From assembly GCF_020523925.1 (NCBI RefSeq), contig NZ_JAJAPW010000001.1:186001-250000 (forward strand): a stretch of 64,000 bases of DNA, written 5' to 3'. This stretch comes from Neotamlana laminarinivorans (GTDB taxonomy: Bacteria; Bacteroidota; Bacteroidia; Flavobacteriales; Flavobacteriaceae). Below, one piece after another: positions 56,808 through 64,000 of the stretch. How positions within the stretch are numbered: position 1 is the stretch's first letter; each line of letters opens with the position of its first letter. A model generated the notes under the pieces. That model saw only the letters and a list, made by a program, of their open reading frames with translations. It did not search any database and was not told the DNA's origin. The position numbers were made by a program, and so were the translations under genes.

Positions 56808-57650
56808 ATGATAAATTTTAACGGAACTATACAAAACGAGAATAACATTTTAACTCCAGAAAATAGAGGTTATGCTTATGGTGATGCACTTTTTGAAACA
56901 TTAAAAGTAAGTCATGGTAAAATTTTGTTTTGGGAAGACCATTATTTTAGGCTAATGGCTTCTATGAGAATTCTACGCATGGAAATACCTATGAGTTTTA
57001 CTATGGAGTTTTTAGAATCAGAAATTTTAAAAACTTTAGAAGCTTGTAATTTAAAAAACAGTACTTGTCGTGTAAAATTATTAGTTCATAGAGTAGAAGG
57101 TGGCTTATATTTGCCAGAACATAATAATGTAAATTACATAATTACTGCTAAAGTTTTAAAATCAGATTTTTATATGTTAAATGATGATACTTACGAAGTT
57201 GAATTGTTTAAAGATTATTATGTAGCACCCGGATTGTTATCTACATTAAAAACTAATAATAAAGTTATTAATGTTGTAGGAAGTATTTTTGCAAACGAAA
57301 ATGGTTTTAATAATTGTTTACTTTTAAATACCAATAAAAAAGTAGTAGAGGCTTTAAATGGAAACATTTTTTTAGTTAAAGGAAACAAAATTAAAACACC
57401 TGAATTATCAAATGGTTGTTTAAAAGGTGTGATGCGGACCCAAATTATTGATATTATTAAGTCGTTGCCAGAATTTAAAATTGAAGAAGCCGAAATTTCA
57501 CCTTTTGAGCTTCAAAAGGCTGACGAAATTTTTATTACTAATGTTATTGTAGGAATTCAGCCTATAACAAAATACAGAAAAAAGAACTTTAATAATGAAG
57601 TTGCAAAATCAATACTTCAAAAACTAAACGTAAAAGTAAGATTAGGTTAA
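56808..57650 (+). CDS. aminotransferase class IV (PabC/IlvE-like)
   Basis: This 280-residue PLP enzyme of fold type IV has RGYAYGDALFETLKV at the N-terminus, the PLP Lys in STLKTNNK, and the C-terminal NVIVGIQPITKYR. The family includes aminodeoxychorismate lyase, branched-chain and D-amino acid aminotransferases; the specificity is not settled. A lyase role in folate synthesis is possible because pabC homologues have this length. The ATG lies at once after a terminator T-run. The gene overlaps yqgE by four bases at the stop (convergent). Confidence 0.88.
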   Translation: MINFNGTIQNENNILTPENRGYAYGDALFETLKVSHGKILFWEDHYFRLMASMRILRMEIPMSFTMEFLESEILKTLEACNLKNSTCRVKLLVHRVEGGLYLPEHNNVNYIITAKVLKSDFYMLNDDTYEVELFKDYYVAPGLLSTLKTNNKVINVVGSIFANENGFNNCLLLNTNKKVVEALNGNIFLVKGNKIKTPELSNGCLKGVMRTQIIDIIKSLPEFKIEEAEISPFELQKADEIFITNVIVGIQPITKYRKKNFNNEVAKSILQKLNVKVRLG

Positions 57651-58207
57651 TTATAGCTTGGGTGTTCTGGTGCGTTAGACCAAATGCTGTATTCGCCACC
57701 AAGTTCTATCATTTTTTCTTTCCAGAAAAATTCATAGTCTTTTTCAATAATATTTTTTTTATGGATGTTTTCTGTAACTACCCAAGAACTAGCCTTTAAC
57801 TCGTTTTCAAGTTGGTGTTCTCCCCAGCCAGAATACCCCAGAAAAAACCTAATGTCGGTCTCTTTGATAGTTTTGGTTTTTATAAGTTCTGCCACTTTAG
57901 AAAAATCGCCGCCCCAATAAATCCCTAAAGAAATTTCAATACTATCAGGAATTAGTTGAGGAATTTTATGAATAAAATATAAGTTATCCTGTTCTACAGG
58001 GCCACCATTGTAAATTTTAAAATTGGCTTTTAATTCTGGAATTAAATCGTTAATAGTATAATCTAAAGGTTTATTTAATATAAATCCTATAGAACCTTCC
58101 TGTGTGTGGTCTGCGAGAAGTACTATGGATCGATTAAAAGAAACATCTCCAATAATAGCAGGTTCTGCTATTAATAAATTACCTTTCTTTGGGTTAGCTT
58201 TATCCAT
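57647..58207 (-). CDS. YqgE/AlgH family protein
   Basis: The 186-residue protein shows the UPF0301 features: KGNLLIAEPAIIGDVSFNRSIVLL, EGSIGFILNKPLD, VEQDNLYFIHK, FFLGYSGWGEHQLENELKASSWVV. The family is widespread with no established biochemical role. The convergent overlap with the aminotransferase stop is 4 bases. It lies downstream of HU with a terminator between them. Confidence 0.93.
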   Translation of the reverse strand: MDKANPKKGNLLIAEPAIIGDVSFNRSIVLLADHTQEGSIGFILNKPLDYTINDLIPELKANFKIYNGGPVEQDNLYFIHKIPQLIPDSIEISLGIYWGGDFSKVAELIKTKTIKETDIRFFLGYSGWGEHQLENELKASSWVVTENIHKKNIIEKDYEFFWKEKMIELGGEYSIWSNAPEHPSYN

Positions 58208-58271
58208 ATTTTAAGGTGTTTATATCTTAAATCTAATATAAATTTCTCACAAATGCAACTGTTTGCTGTAT

Positions 58272-58305
58272 AATAAAAAAAAAGCCTTCATAATTGAAGG
58301 CTTTT
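58272..58305 (-). terminator. terminator after the HU gene
   Basis: Stem 58280-58290 (AAAAGCCTTCA) with 58295-58305 (TGAAGGCTTTT), loop TAAT. On the minus strand it is followed by a long T-run. Confidence 0.83.
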
Positions 58306-58325
58306 AAACTTATTTTATAAATAAA

Positions 58326-58598
58326 TTAGTTTACAGCGTCAGATAAATCAGATCCAGCTTTAAACTTTACTACGTTTTTAGCTTTAATTTTGATTGTCTC
58401 TCCAGTTTGTGGATTTCTTCCTTCTCTAGCAGCTCTTTTAGAAACTGACCAAGAACCAAAACCTACTAAAGAAACACGGTTTCCTTTTTGTAATGCTCCC
58501 TCAATTTCAATTAATGCGCATTCTAAAGCTTTTTTTGCAGCAGCTTTAGTAATTCCAGCGTGTTCTGCCATTGCGTCGATTAAATCTGTTTTGTTCAT
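58326..58598 (-). CDS. HU family DNA-binding protein
   Basis: This 90-residue nucleoid protein bends DNA as a dimer. It has MNKTDLIDAMAEHAGITKAAAKKAL and the DNA-binding arm motif GFGSWSVSKRAAREGRNPQTGE, then KNVVKFKAGSDL. It is typical HU and not IHF by length. It has its own promoter and terminator. Confidence 0.96.
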   Translation of the reverse strand: MNKTDLIDAMAEHAGITKAAAKKALECALIEIEGALQKGNRVSLVGFGSWSVSKRAAREGRNPQTGETIKIKAKNVVKFKAGSDLSDAVN

Positions 58599-58653
58599 AA
58601 TTTTAATATTTAATTATTAATAAAGTGGTTAAACATTTTCGTTAAATCCTATA

Positions 58654-58683
58654 CAAATTTATACGGATTATGTAATCAGGCAA
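58654..58683 (-). promoter_or_regulatory. promoter of the HU gene
   Basis: On the minus strand TTG (58683-58681), spacer of 19, TAAATTTG (58661-58654). A good match, as expected of a highly expressed gene. The leader would be about 50 bases. Confidence 0.65.
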
Positions 58684-58788
58684 GTAATAGCAAGGGAAAT
58701 CCCCGTATTTGTTAATAACTTGCTTGTTTTGTTAATAAAGCTATTGTATTTTGTCGATATTCCTTTCAATGATAGTGTATATAAGGGC

Positions 58789-59736
58789 TTACAGCATTTT
58801 AGCATCGCTTTTAAAGCTATAGCCATTGAGTAACGATTTTATGTCCATTAATCGTTTTCCAGGAAGCTTCATTTGGTTTATTATTATGTAGCCGTTTTGT
58901 ACAGCAACTTTTAATTCTTTTTTTGTTGAAATTATCGAACCTGTTTTAAAATCGTGACTAGTTGTTTCTTTTTCTGCCTTATAAATTTTTACATCTAGTT
59001 TTTCTTCACCGTTATTTAGCACGCACCATGCTGCTGGATATGGACTTAAACCACGTATTTTGTTGTAAATATTATCTAGTGGCTTTGTCCAATCTATTTT
59101 ACAATTATCACGATTTAATTTATAAGCTGTTTTAATATTTACGTTTTCTTTTTGTTTTTGGGTTTTTACATTTCCTTTTTCTATTTCCGAAACTGTTTTA
59201 AGTACTAGTTGGCTACCAATTTTCATTAATTTATCATGTAAACTACCAGCGTTATCATTGGTTTCAATGTTTATTTCTTCTTGAAAAATCATATCGCCAG
59301 TGTCTATTTTTTCGTCTATAAAAAATGTAGATACCCCTGTTTTTGTTTCACCATTAATTATGGCCCAATTAATAGGTGCAGCACCCCGATAATTTGGTAA
59401 TAAAGAGGCGTGTAAATTAAATGTGCCGTATTCGGGCATTTGCCAAACAGCTGTTGGTAGCATTCTAAAAGCAACTACAATTTGTAAGTTGGCATTTAAA
59501 CTTTTTAATTCTGTTAAAAATGTTTCGCTTTTTAAATTTGTTGGCTGTAAAATATTTAAGTTTTGCGATTTTGCATATTGTTTTACTGCGCTTTCATTTA
59601 GTTTACGGCCACGACCGGCAGGTTTATCGGGAGCTGTAATTACACCAACAATATTATAATTTTGCTCTACTAATGTTTTTAAAGTATCTACAGCAAAATC
59701 GGGTGTGCCCATAAATATAATTTTTAAATCTCTCAT
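58789..59736 (-). CDS. fmt: methionyl-tRNA formyltransferase
   Basis: This 315-residue enzyme formylates initiator Met-tRNA with 10-formyl-THF. Its signature is LHASLLPNYRGAAPINWAIINGETKTGVSTFFIDEKIDTGD, with Asn-His-Asp catalytic residues of the formyltransferase fold. The C-terminal domain has GLSPYPAAWCVL. It is 14 bases after recQ on the same strand. No def gene is adjacent. Confidence 0.96.
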   Translation of the reverse strand: MRDLKIIFMGTPDFAVDTLKTLVEQNYNIVGVITAPDKPAGRGRKLNESAVKQYAKSQNLNILQPTNLKSETFLTELKSLNANLQIVVAFRMLPTAVWQMPEYGTFNLHASLLPNYRGAAPINWAIINGETKTGVSTFFIDEKIDTGDMIFQEEINIETNDNAGSLHDKLMKIGSQLVLKTVSEIEKGNVKTQKQKENVNIKTAYKLNRDNCKIDWTKPLDNIYNKIRGLSPYPAAWCVLNNGEEKLDVKIYKAEKETTSHDFKTGSIISTKKELKVAVQNGYIIINQMKLPGKRLMDIKSLLNGYSFKSDAKML

Positions 59737-59750
59737 GAATTGATTTTTTT

Positions 59751-61655
59751 TTATAAATGACTAAGCTTATAAGTATTGCTTTCTGTGATTTTTATAATGT
59801 TTTGTTCTAATAATAATTGTAAGTTTTGTTTAAGTTCGGTTGGTGTACATTTTAAATGTTCTTGTAGTACCCTTGACGATAAATCTTGATTTTGAAGCAG
59901 TTCTACAATTTTTATTTTAAGGTTAAACGTGGCATTATTAGTTTTAGTACCATTTAAATTTAAACAGACAGAACACACACCACAGGGTTTTGTGTTTTTC
60001 TCACCAAAATAGGAGAGCAGTTGCTCGCTTTTACATATTTCATTATTTTCGGTATAGTTTAGCATAGCAGTAACTTGCTTCTGTTTTTGCTTGTTTTGTT
60101 TTTTTATGGTTTTTGCTATTCTGTTTATAGTTTTATCATCTTCTCGAGGTTCAATAAACGTAATTTGTGCATCTGTTTTATTTAATGATAATGTAATAAT
60201 TTCGTCGCGTTTTAAATTTTGTAAAATTTCTATAATATGTTCTGCAGAAGCAGACGATTTTTTTACAACTTTATTTAAATCTATAGCAGTTTCATTATCA
60301 AAAATGCCACCATACATTCGTAAAATAGATTTTACAATAATGTCAATTTTAGGGTTTTGTTCTAAATAGTTAAAAAGCGTGTTGTTGGTTGTTATAAATT
60401 GTAATTTAACTTTGTTTTTAAACTGTTTTGATAATGAAATAATACTGTTCCTATCTAATAATAGTAGTGCGTTATAGCATAATGTAGCATTAAAATTGTA
60501 GGTTTTGTTAAAGGTGTAAAAATCAAAATCAAAAGTTTCAAATTCTCCTTCACCATAAGAAATTTGAAAATAACTACATAACTTTCTGTAAACTTGTTTA
60601 ACCATGTTTACAGAAGGTAAAACTTTTAAAAATTGGTTTTTAATTAAAAGCTCATCGCTATTGTTTTTTAAAATAATAGCAAAAGCTTTTTCTCCATTTC
60701 TGCCAGCACGTCCAGCTTCTTGAAAATAACTTTCAATACTTTCGGGTAAACTGATGTGAATTACTGTTTTAACATCTGGTTTATCTATGCCCATTCCAAA
60801 AGCATTTGTAGCTACCATAACTTGGTTTTTATTATTTAACCAATTATTCATATTTGTAGCTTTATCATGATTATTGAGCCCGCCATGATAGGTTGTTGAA
60901 CTTATGTTTTTAGAGTTTAAAAAAGAAGAAATTTCGTTAGTTAGCTTTCGGTTTCTTACATAAATAATTGAAGGCGCTTTATATTTTTTTAAAATAGCTT
61001 CAACTTTGTAAAGTTTATCTTCTTCATGAAAAACCATGTAAGCTAAATTGCTTCTAAAAAATGATTGTTTAAATAGCTTAGGATTAATAAAATCAAGTTC
61101 TTTTATAATATCTTTAACCACCTCAGGAGTTGCAGAAGCTGTAAGTGCAATTACGTTGGCTGTAGGTTGTATTTGCCTTAAAATTGCAATGTTTTTATAG
61201 GCTGGTCTAAAATCGTTTCCCCATTGCGATATGCAGTGAGCTTCATCAACAGCAATTAAATTAACATGCATTTGTTTTATACGACTCTGTACTACTTCTT
61301 GTTGTAAGCGTTCTGGCGACAGGTATAAAAACTTATAATTACCATAAACACAATTATCTAGTTTGGTATCAAGCTCATTATAACTTATACCACTAGTTAA
61401 TGCCATGGCTTTTATGCCCTTATTGTTTAAGGATTTAACTTGGTCTTGCATAAGTGCAATTAATGGAGAAATTACAATGCAAATACCTTTTTTAGCAAGA
61501 GCCGGTACTTGAAAACAAATAGATTTGCCACCGCCTGTAGGCATTAATGCAAAAGTGTCTTCACCTTCAATTACAGCATTTATAATAGCTTCTTGATGTC
61601 CTCTAAACGAAGTAAATTTCCAATAGCGTTCTAGTATGTTTATGGGGTGTTCCAT
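59751..61655 (-). CDS. recQ: ATP-dependent DNA helicase RecQ
   Basis: This 634-residue superfamily 2 helicase has FRGHQEAIINAVIEGEDTFALMPTGGGKSICFQVPAL with Walker A, then DEAHCISQWGNDFRP. The helicase C part has VKTVIHISLPESIESYFQEAGRAGRNG. The zinc site is in NEICKSEQLLSYFG and CGVCSVC. The HRDC domain typical of E. coli RecQ is missing or heavily changed after the winged helix. The stop codon is adjacent to the preceding ATPase gene with no gap to speak of. Confidence 0.94.
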   Translation of the reverse strand: MEHPINILERYWKFTSFRGHQEAIINAVIEGEDTFALMPTGGGKSICFQVPALAKKGICIVISPLIALMQDQVKSLNNKGIKAMALTSGISYNELDTKLDNCVYGNYKFLYLSPERLQQEVVQSRIKQMHVNLIAVDEAHCISQWGNDFRPAYKNIAILRQIQPTANVIALTASATPEVVKDIIKELDFINPKLFKQSFFRSNLAYMVFHEEDKLYKVEAILKKYKAPSIIYVRNRKLTNEISSFLNSKNISSTTYHGGLNNHDKATNMNNWLNNKNQVMVATNAFGMGIDKPDVKTVIHISLPESIESYFQEAGRAGRNGEKAFAIILKNNSDELLIKNQFLKVLPSVNMVKQVYRKLCSYFQISYGEGEFETFDFDFYTFNKTYNFNATLCYNALLLLDRNSIISLSKQFKNKVKLQFITTNNTLFNYLEQNPKIDIIVKSILRMYGGIFDNETAIDLNKVVKKSSASAEHIIEILQNLKRDEIITLSLNKTDAQITFIEPREDDKTINRIAKTIKKQNKQKQKQVTAMLNYTENNEICKSEQLLSYFGEKNTKPCGVCSVCLNLNGTKTNNATFNLKIKIVELLQNQDLSSRVLQEHLKCTPTELKQNLQLLLEQNIIKITESNTYKLSHL

Positions 61656-62195
61656 TTACATGCCTAAAGCTTTTAATATGAAATTAGTGCGATTTTCAAC
61701 AGTATCAAAAGGTACATCAATTAAATTATAATTATATTTTGTGTAAGTATTAACTAGGTTTTCATGAATTTGCAAAGCCTGTTCAAAACTTTCATAGCGT
61801 TCACTATCGCTAGTGTAAATTTCTTTCCATGGTTTTAAAATAAAAACGGTATCGTAAACAGCAGTTTTGCAAGTATTAATAAAGGTTTCTGGATAGCTGT
61901 CACCTATGTAATCCATATATGCTAAAACATCATGAACACCTCTATCAAAAAAAATTGTATTGTTAGGATAATTATTGGCTTGGGTAAATTGTTTTTGTCG
62001 TCCTTTTAAAAGCATTTCGCTAAACAGTAGGGGGTTTGTTAAAAATAACTGGTCTATACCATCCTTTTTAGCATCTATAGTTACTTGCCTAGAAATTTCT
62101 TCAAGACAAATATATTTCCTTTTAATAAGTTCGTTTACAATACTAGATTTTCCAGTACCAGGTCCACCTGTAATTACAATTTTTTTGGTTTTCAA
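61656..62195 (-). CDS. P-loop AAA ATPase (AAA_28 type)
   Basis: This 179-residue soluble protein has KIVITGGPGTGKSSIVNELI at the N-terminus (Walker A), FFDRGVHDVLAYM (Walker B-like) and LIDVPFDTVENRTNFIL at the C-terminus. The family is related to NadR-like kinases and thymidylate-kinase-like enzymes; the substrate is unknown. It is the first gene of the minus-strand run with recQ and fmt. Divergent from DUF493. Confidence 0.85.
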   Translation of the reverse strand: MKTKKIVITGGPGTGKSSIVNELIKRKYICLEEISRQVTIDAKKDGIDQLFLTNPLLFSEMLLKGRQKQFTQANNYPNNTIFFDRGVHDVLAYMDYIGDSYPETFINTCKTAVYDTVFILKPWKEIYTSDSERYESFEQALQIHENLVNTYTKYNYNLIDVPFDTVENRTNFILKALGM

Positions 62196-62257
62196 TTCAA
62201 AATATTTTTGGTAAAAATCGTAATAAAAGAGCTATAAAAAAAATGGAAACAAAACTC

Positions 62258-62265
62258 TATATTTG
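62258..62265 (+). promoter_or_regulatory. -7 promoter element for the DUF493 gene
   Basis: TATATTTG, an exact match. It overlaps an upstream in-frame TTG at 62263, which indicates that the gene really starts at the ATG at 62284. Confidence 0.5.
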
Positions 62266-62283
62266 CAACTTATAAAAATAACT

Positions 62284-62577
62284 ATGGACGCATCATCTAA
62301 TTCTGAAGCATTTTACGAAAAATTAAAATCTCAATTACACGAAACAACAAGCTGGCCTGCAGAGTATTTGTACAAGTTTATCGTTAAAACAGACTCAAAA
62401 AAAATAGCTTTGGTAGAACGTATTTTCGATAATATGGGAGCTGTAATTAACACTGTAGAGTCTAAAAACGGTAAGTATACTAGTATATCTATAAATTTAT
62501 TGATGCGAAATCCTGATGCTGTTATAGAAAAATACAAAGAAGTAGCAGAAAAAGTAGAAGGCGTAATAAGTCTTTAG
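62284..62577 (+). CDS. DUF493 family protein
   Basis: The protein has 97 residues (MDASSNSEAFYEKLKSQLHE) with the ACT-like fold pattern TSWPAEYLYKFIVKTDSKK and SKNGKYTSISINLLMRNPDAVIEKYK. E. coli YbeD is the relative. Function is unclear; regulatory binding is suggested for YbeD. It begins the plus-strand run DUF493, DUF4290, murA. Confidence 0.9.
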   Translation: MDASSNSEAFYEKLKSQLHETTSWPAEYLYKFIVKTDSKKIALVERIFDNMGAVINTVESKNGKYTSISINLLMRNPDAVIEKYKEVAEKVEGVISL

Positions 62578-62642
62578 TTTTTTTTCGTATTTTGCGAATG
62601 CATAAATACTACATGCAAAAATTTTAAAACTTCACATTTATT

Positions 62643-63281
62643 TTGATTGATAACTTAGAATACAATACCGAACGCGAGCATTTAATTATTCCAGAATATG
62701 GACGACATATGCAAAAAATGATTAACCATGCTAAAGCGATTGAAGATAGAGAAGAACGTAACAAAATAGCCAAATCTATTATAGCCGTAATGGGTAATAT
62801 ACAACCACATTTACGTGATGTTGCCGATTTTCAGCACAAATTATGGGACCAACTATTTATAATGTCTAATTTTGAATTAGATGTAGATTCACCTTACGAA
62901 AAACCAACAAAAGAACTTTTCGAGGAGCGCCCAGAACCTTTAAAGTACCCACAAAATCACCCTAAATATCGTTTTTACGGAAATAATATTAAAACGATGA
63001 TAGACGTAGCAAATACATGGGAAGAGGGCGATTTAAAAGAAGCATTAGTTTATACTATTGCTAATCATATGAAAAAATGCTTCTTGAATTGGAACAAAGA
63101 CACCGTTGAAGATGATGTAATTTATGATCATTTATACGAGTTATCTGGTGGAAAAATAAACCTGAAAAATTCTGATGAAGATTTAACAGATTCCTCTAGC
63201 CTAATGCGAAATAAGGGTAAATTCTCGAACAACAAAAAAACACACCACAAAAAAAATAACAGACAAAGAAAACGTTACTAA
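62643..63281 (+). CDS. DUF4290 family protein
   Basis: The 212-residue product starts at a TTG (62643), giving [20 protein letters not shown], the standard DUF4290 opening; no in-frame ATG fits the conserved start. [10 protein letters not shown] and [21 protein letters not shown] follow. The tail is rich in Lys and Asn ([18 protein letters not shown]). The family is always found upstream of murA in Bacteroidota in my experience; function unknown. The stop is 5 bases before the murA ATG. Confidence 0.9.
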   Translation: MIDNLEYNTEREHLIIPEYGRHMQKMINHAKAIEDREERNKIAKSIIAVMGNIQPHLRDVADFQHKLWDQLFIMSNFELDVDSPYEKPTKELFEERPEPLKYPQNHPKYRFYGNNIKTMIDVANTWEEGDLKEALVYTIANHMKKCFLNWNKDTVEDDVIYDHLYELSGGKINLKNSDEDLTDSSSLMRNKGKFSNNKKTHHKKNNRQRKRY

Positions 63282-63286
63282 ACTTT

Positions 63287-64000
63287 ATGGGAACATTTAA
63301 AATTGAAGGCGGCCACCAATTAAAAGGAAGCATTCAACCACAAGGTGCAAAAAATGAAGCTTTACAAATATTATGCGCTGTTTTACTTACACCAGAAAAA
63401 GTAACCATTAATAATATACCCGATATTGTTGATGTAAATAAGCTTATTAAACTTCTAGAAAAACTTGGTGTTAAAATAGAAAAGCTAAGTAGAAGCACTT
63501 ACACATTTCAAGCTAACGAAGTAAATTTAGAATATTTAGAGTCTGACCAATTTAAAATTGATGGTCGTGGTTTACGCGGTTCAATCATGATTGTTGGCCC
63601 TTTACTGGCGCGTTTTGGTAAAGGTTATATACCTAAACCAGGTGGAGACAAAATAGGTCGTCGCCGTTTAGATACTCATTTTGAAGGCTTAATAAAATTA
63701 GGTGCTAAATTTGGATACAGCAAGGAAGAACAGTTTTACGGTGTAGAAGCCGATAAACTAAAAGGTGCTTATATGTTACTTGAAGAAGCTTCGGTAACAG
63801 GTACAGCAAACATTGTTATGGCAGCGGTTTTAGCCGAAGGACAAACAACTATTTATAATGCGGCCTGCGAACCATATTTACAGCAACTTTGTAAAATGCT
63901 AAATCGTATGGGAGCTAAAATTAGTGGAGTTGGCTCTAATATGCTAATTATTGATGGTGTTGAAACACTTGGAGGTACAGAGCATACAATGCTGCCAGAT
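63287..64000 (+). CDS. murA: UDP-N-acetylglucosamine 1-carboxyvinyltransferase (5' part, runs off the right edge)
   Basis: This enzyme transfers enolpyruvate from PEP to UDP-GlcNAc, the first committed step of peptidoglycan synthesis. The first 238 codons are present from ATG 63287. They include [18 protein letters not shown] with the UDP-GlcNAc Lys-Asn pair (K22, N23), and [18 protein letters not shown]. The flexible-loop residue that is Cys115 in E. coli (PGGCAIG) is Asp121 here ([14 protein letters not shown]). The codon is GAC at 63647-63649. The C-terminal half is outside the window. Known in other bacteria, this substitution gives resistance to fosfomycin. Confidence 0.97.
   Translation, partial: MGTFKIEGGHQLKGSIQPQGAKNEALQILCAVLLTPEKVTINNIPDIVDVNKLIKLLEKLGVKIEKLSRSTYTFQANEVNLEYLESDQFKIDGRGLRGSIMIVGPLLARFGKGYIPKPGGDKIGRRRLDTHFEGLIKLGAKFGYSKEEQFYGVEADKLKGAYMLLEEASVTGTANIVMAAVLAEGQTTIYNAACEPYLQQLCKMLNRMGAKISGVGSNMLIIDGVETLGGTEHTMLPD

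Noticed and set aside
1-64000. CRISPR arrays, insertion sequences, prophage or restriction systems
   Set aside because: No regularly spaced repeats, transposase-like or phage structural genes were seen on either strand.

Overview
This AT-rich window comes from a member of the Bacteroidota, almost certainly a (probably marine) Flavobacteriaceae. The grounds are two TonB-dependent outer-membrane receptors with N-terminal carboxypeptidase-like domains, a secreted alginate-lyase-like protein with a type IX secretion tail, a secreted protein opening with VGIGTTTP, promoters of the TAnnTTTG type instead of the E. coli -10, almost no Shine-Dalgarno sequences, several TTG starts, and a housekeeping gene order typical of that family. 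Assignment below family level is not supported by what I can see.

Layout. 1-7.1 kb: edge of a lipoprotein gene, a cysteine desulfurase, a secreted protein, a TonB-dependent receptor and an M23 peptidase. 7.2-9.6 kb: a zapB-like coiled-coil gene, zapA, a structured RNA that fits 6S RNA by position and fold, and rny. 9.7-15.7 kb: PL6 lyase, xerD divergent from aroQ, a small sigma factor, an MscS-type channel and an unlisted 46-residue membrane peptide. 15.8-22.4 kb: lpdA, ndh, a DinB/DUF1572 gene broken by one in-frame TGA, msrB, an M48 peptidase and an MFS transporter. 22.5-33.8 kb: clpC, gyrA, a TPR protein, and the minus-strand series rdgB-relA/spoT-fur-purA. 34-41 kb, the accessory part: a ten-PAS histidine kinase with six near-identical tandem PAS units, its response regulator, a cassette-like isochorismatase-family gene with inverted-repeat edges and a long structured tail, then the last ~50 codons of a second kinase and its intact response regulator. 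41-48.5 kb: rlmH, nadC, a YihY protein, a DUF2147 protein, priA, a LytTR regulator, rpsF-rpsR-rplI. 48.5-56.2 kb: a large Oar-like receptor, a GDPD lipoprotein, hisS with an ~80-residue insertion, a DEDDh exonuclease and tRNA-Met. 56.3-64 kb: a START-like protein, class IV aminotransferase, YqgE, HU, fmt, recQ, an AAA ATPase, DUF493, DUF4290 and the 5' part of murA.

How it fits together. Most of the window is core: translation (rpsF-rpsR-rplI, hisS, fmt, rlmH, tRNA-Met), DNA maintenance (gyrA, recQ, priA, xerD, HU), stress and purine control (relA/spoT next to purA, rdgB and a Fur-family regulator) and cell envelope (M23 peptidase, receptors, murA). The most unusual region is 38.6-40.9 kb. 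There a duplicated kinase/regulator pair has lost nearly all of its second kinase, and a foreign-looking single-gene cassette sits at the break.
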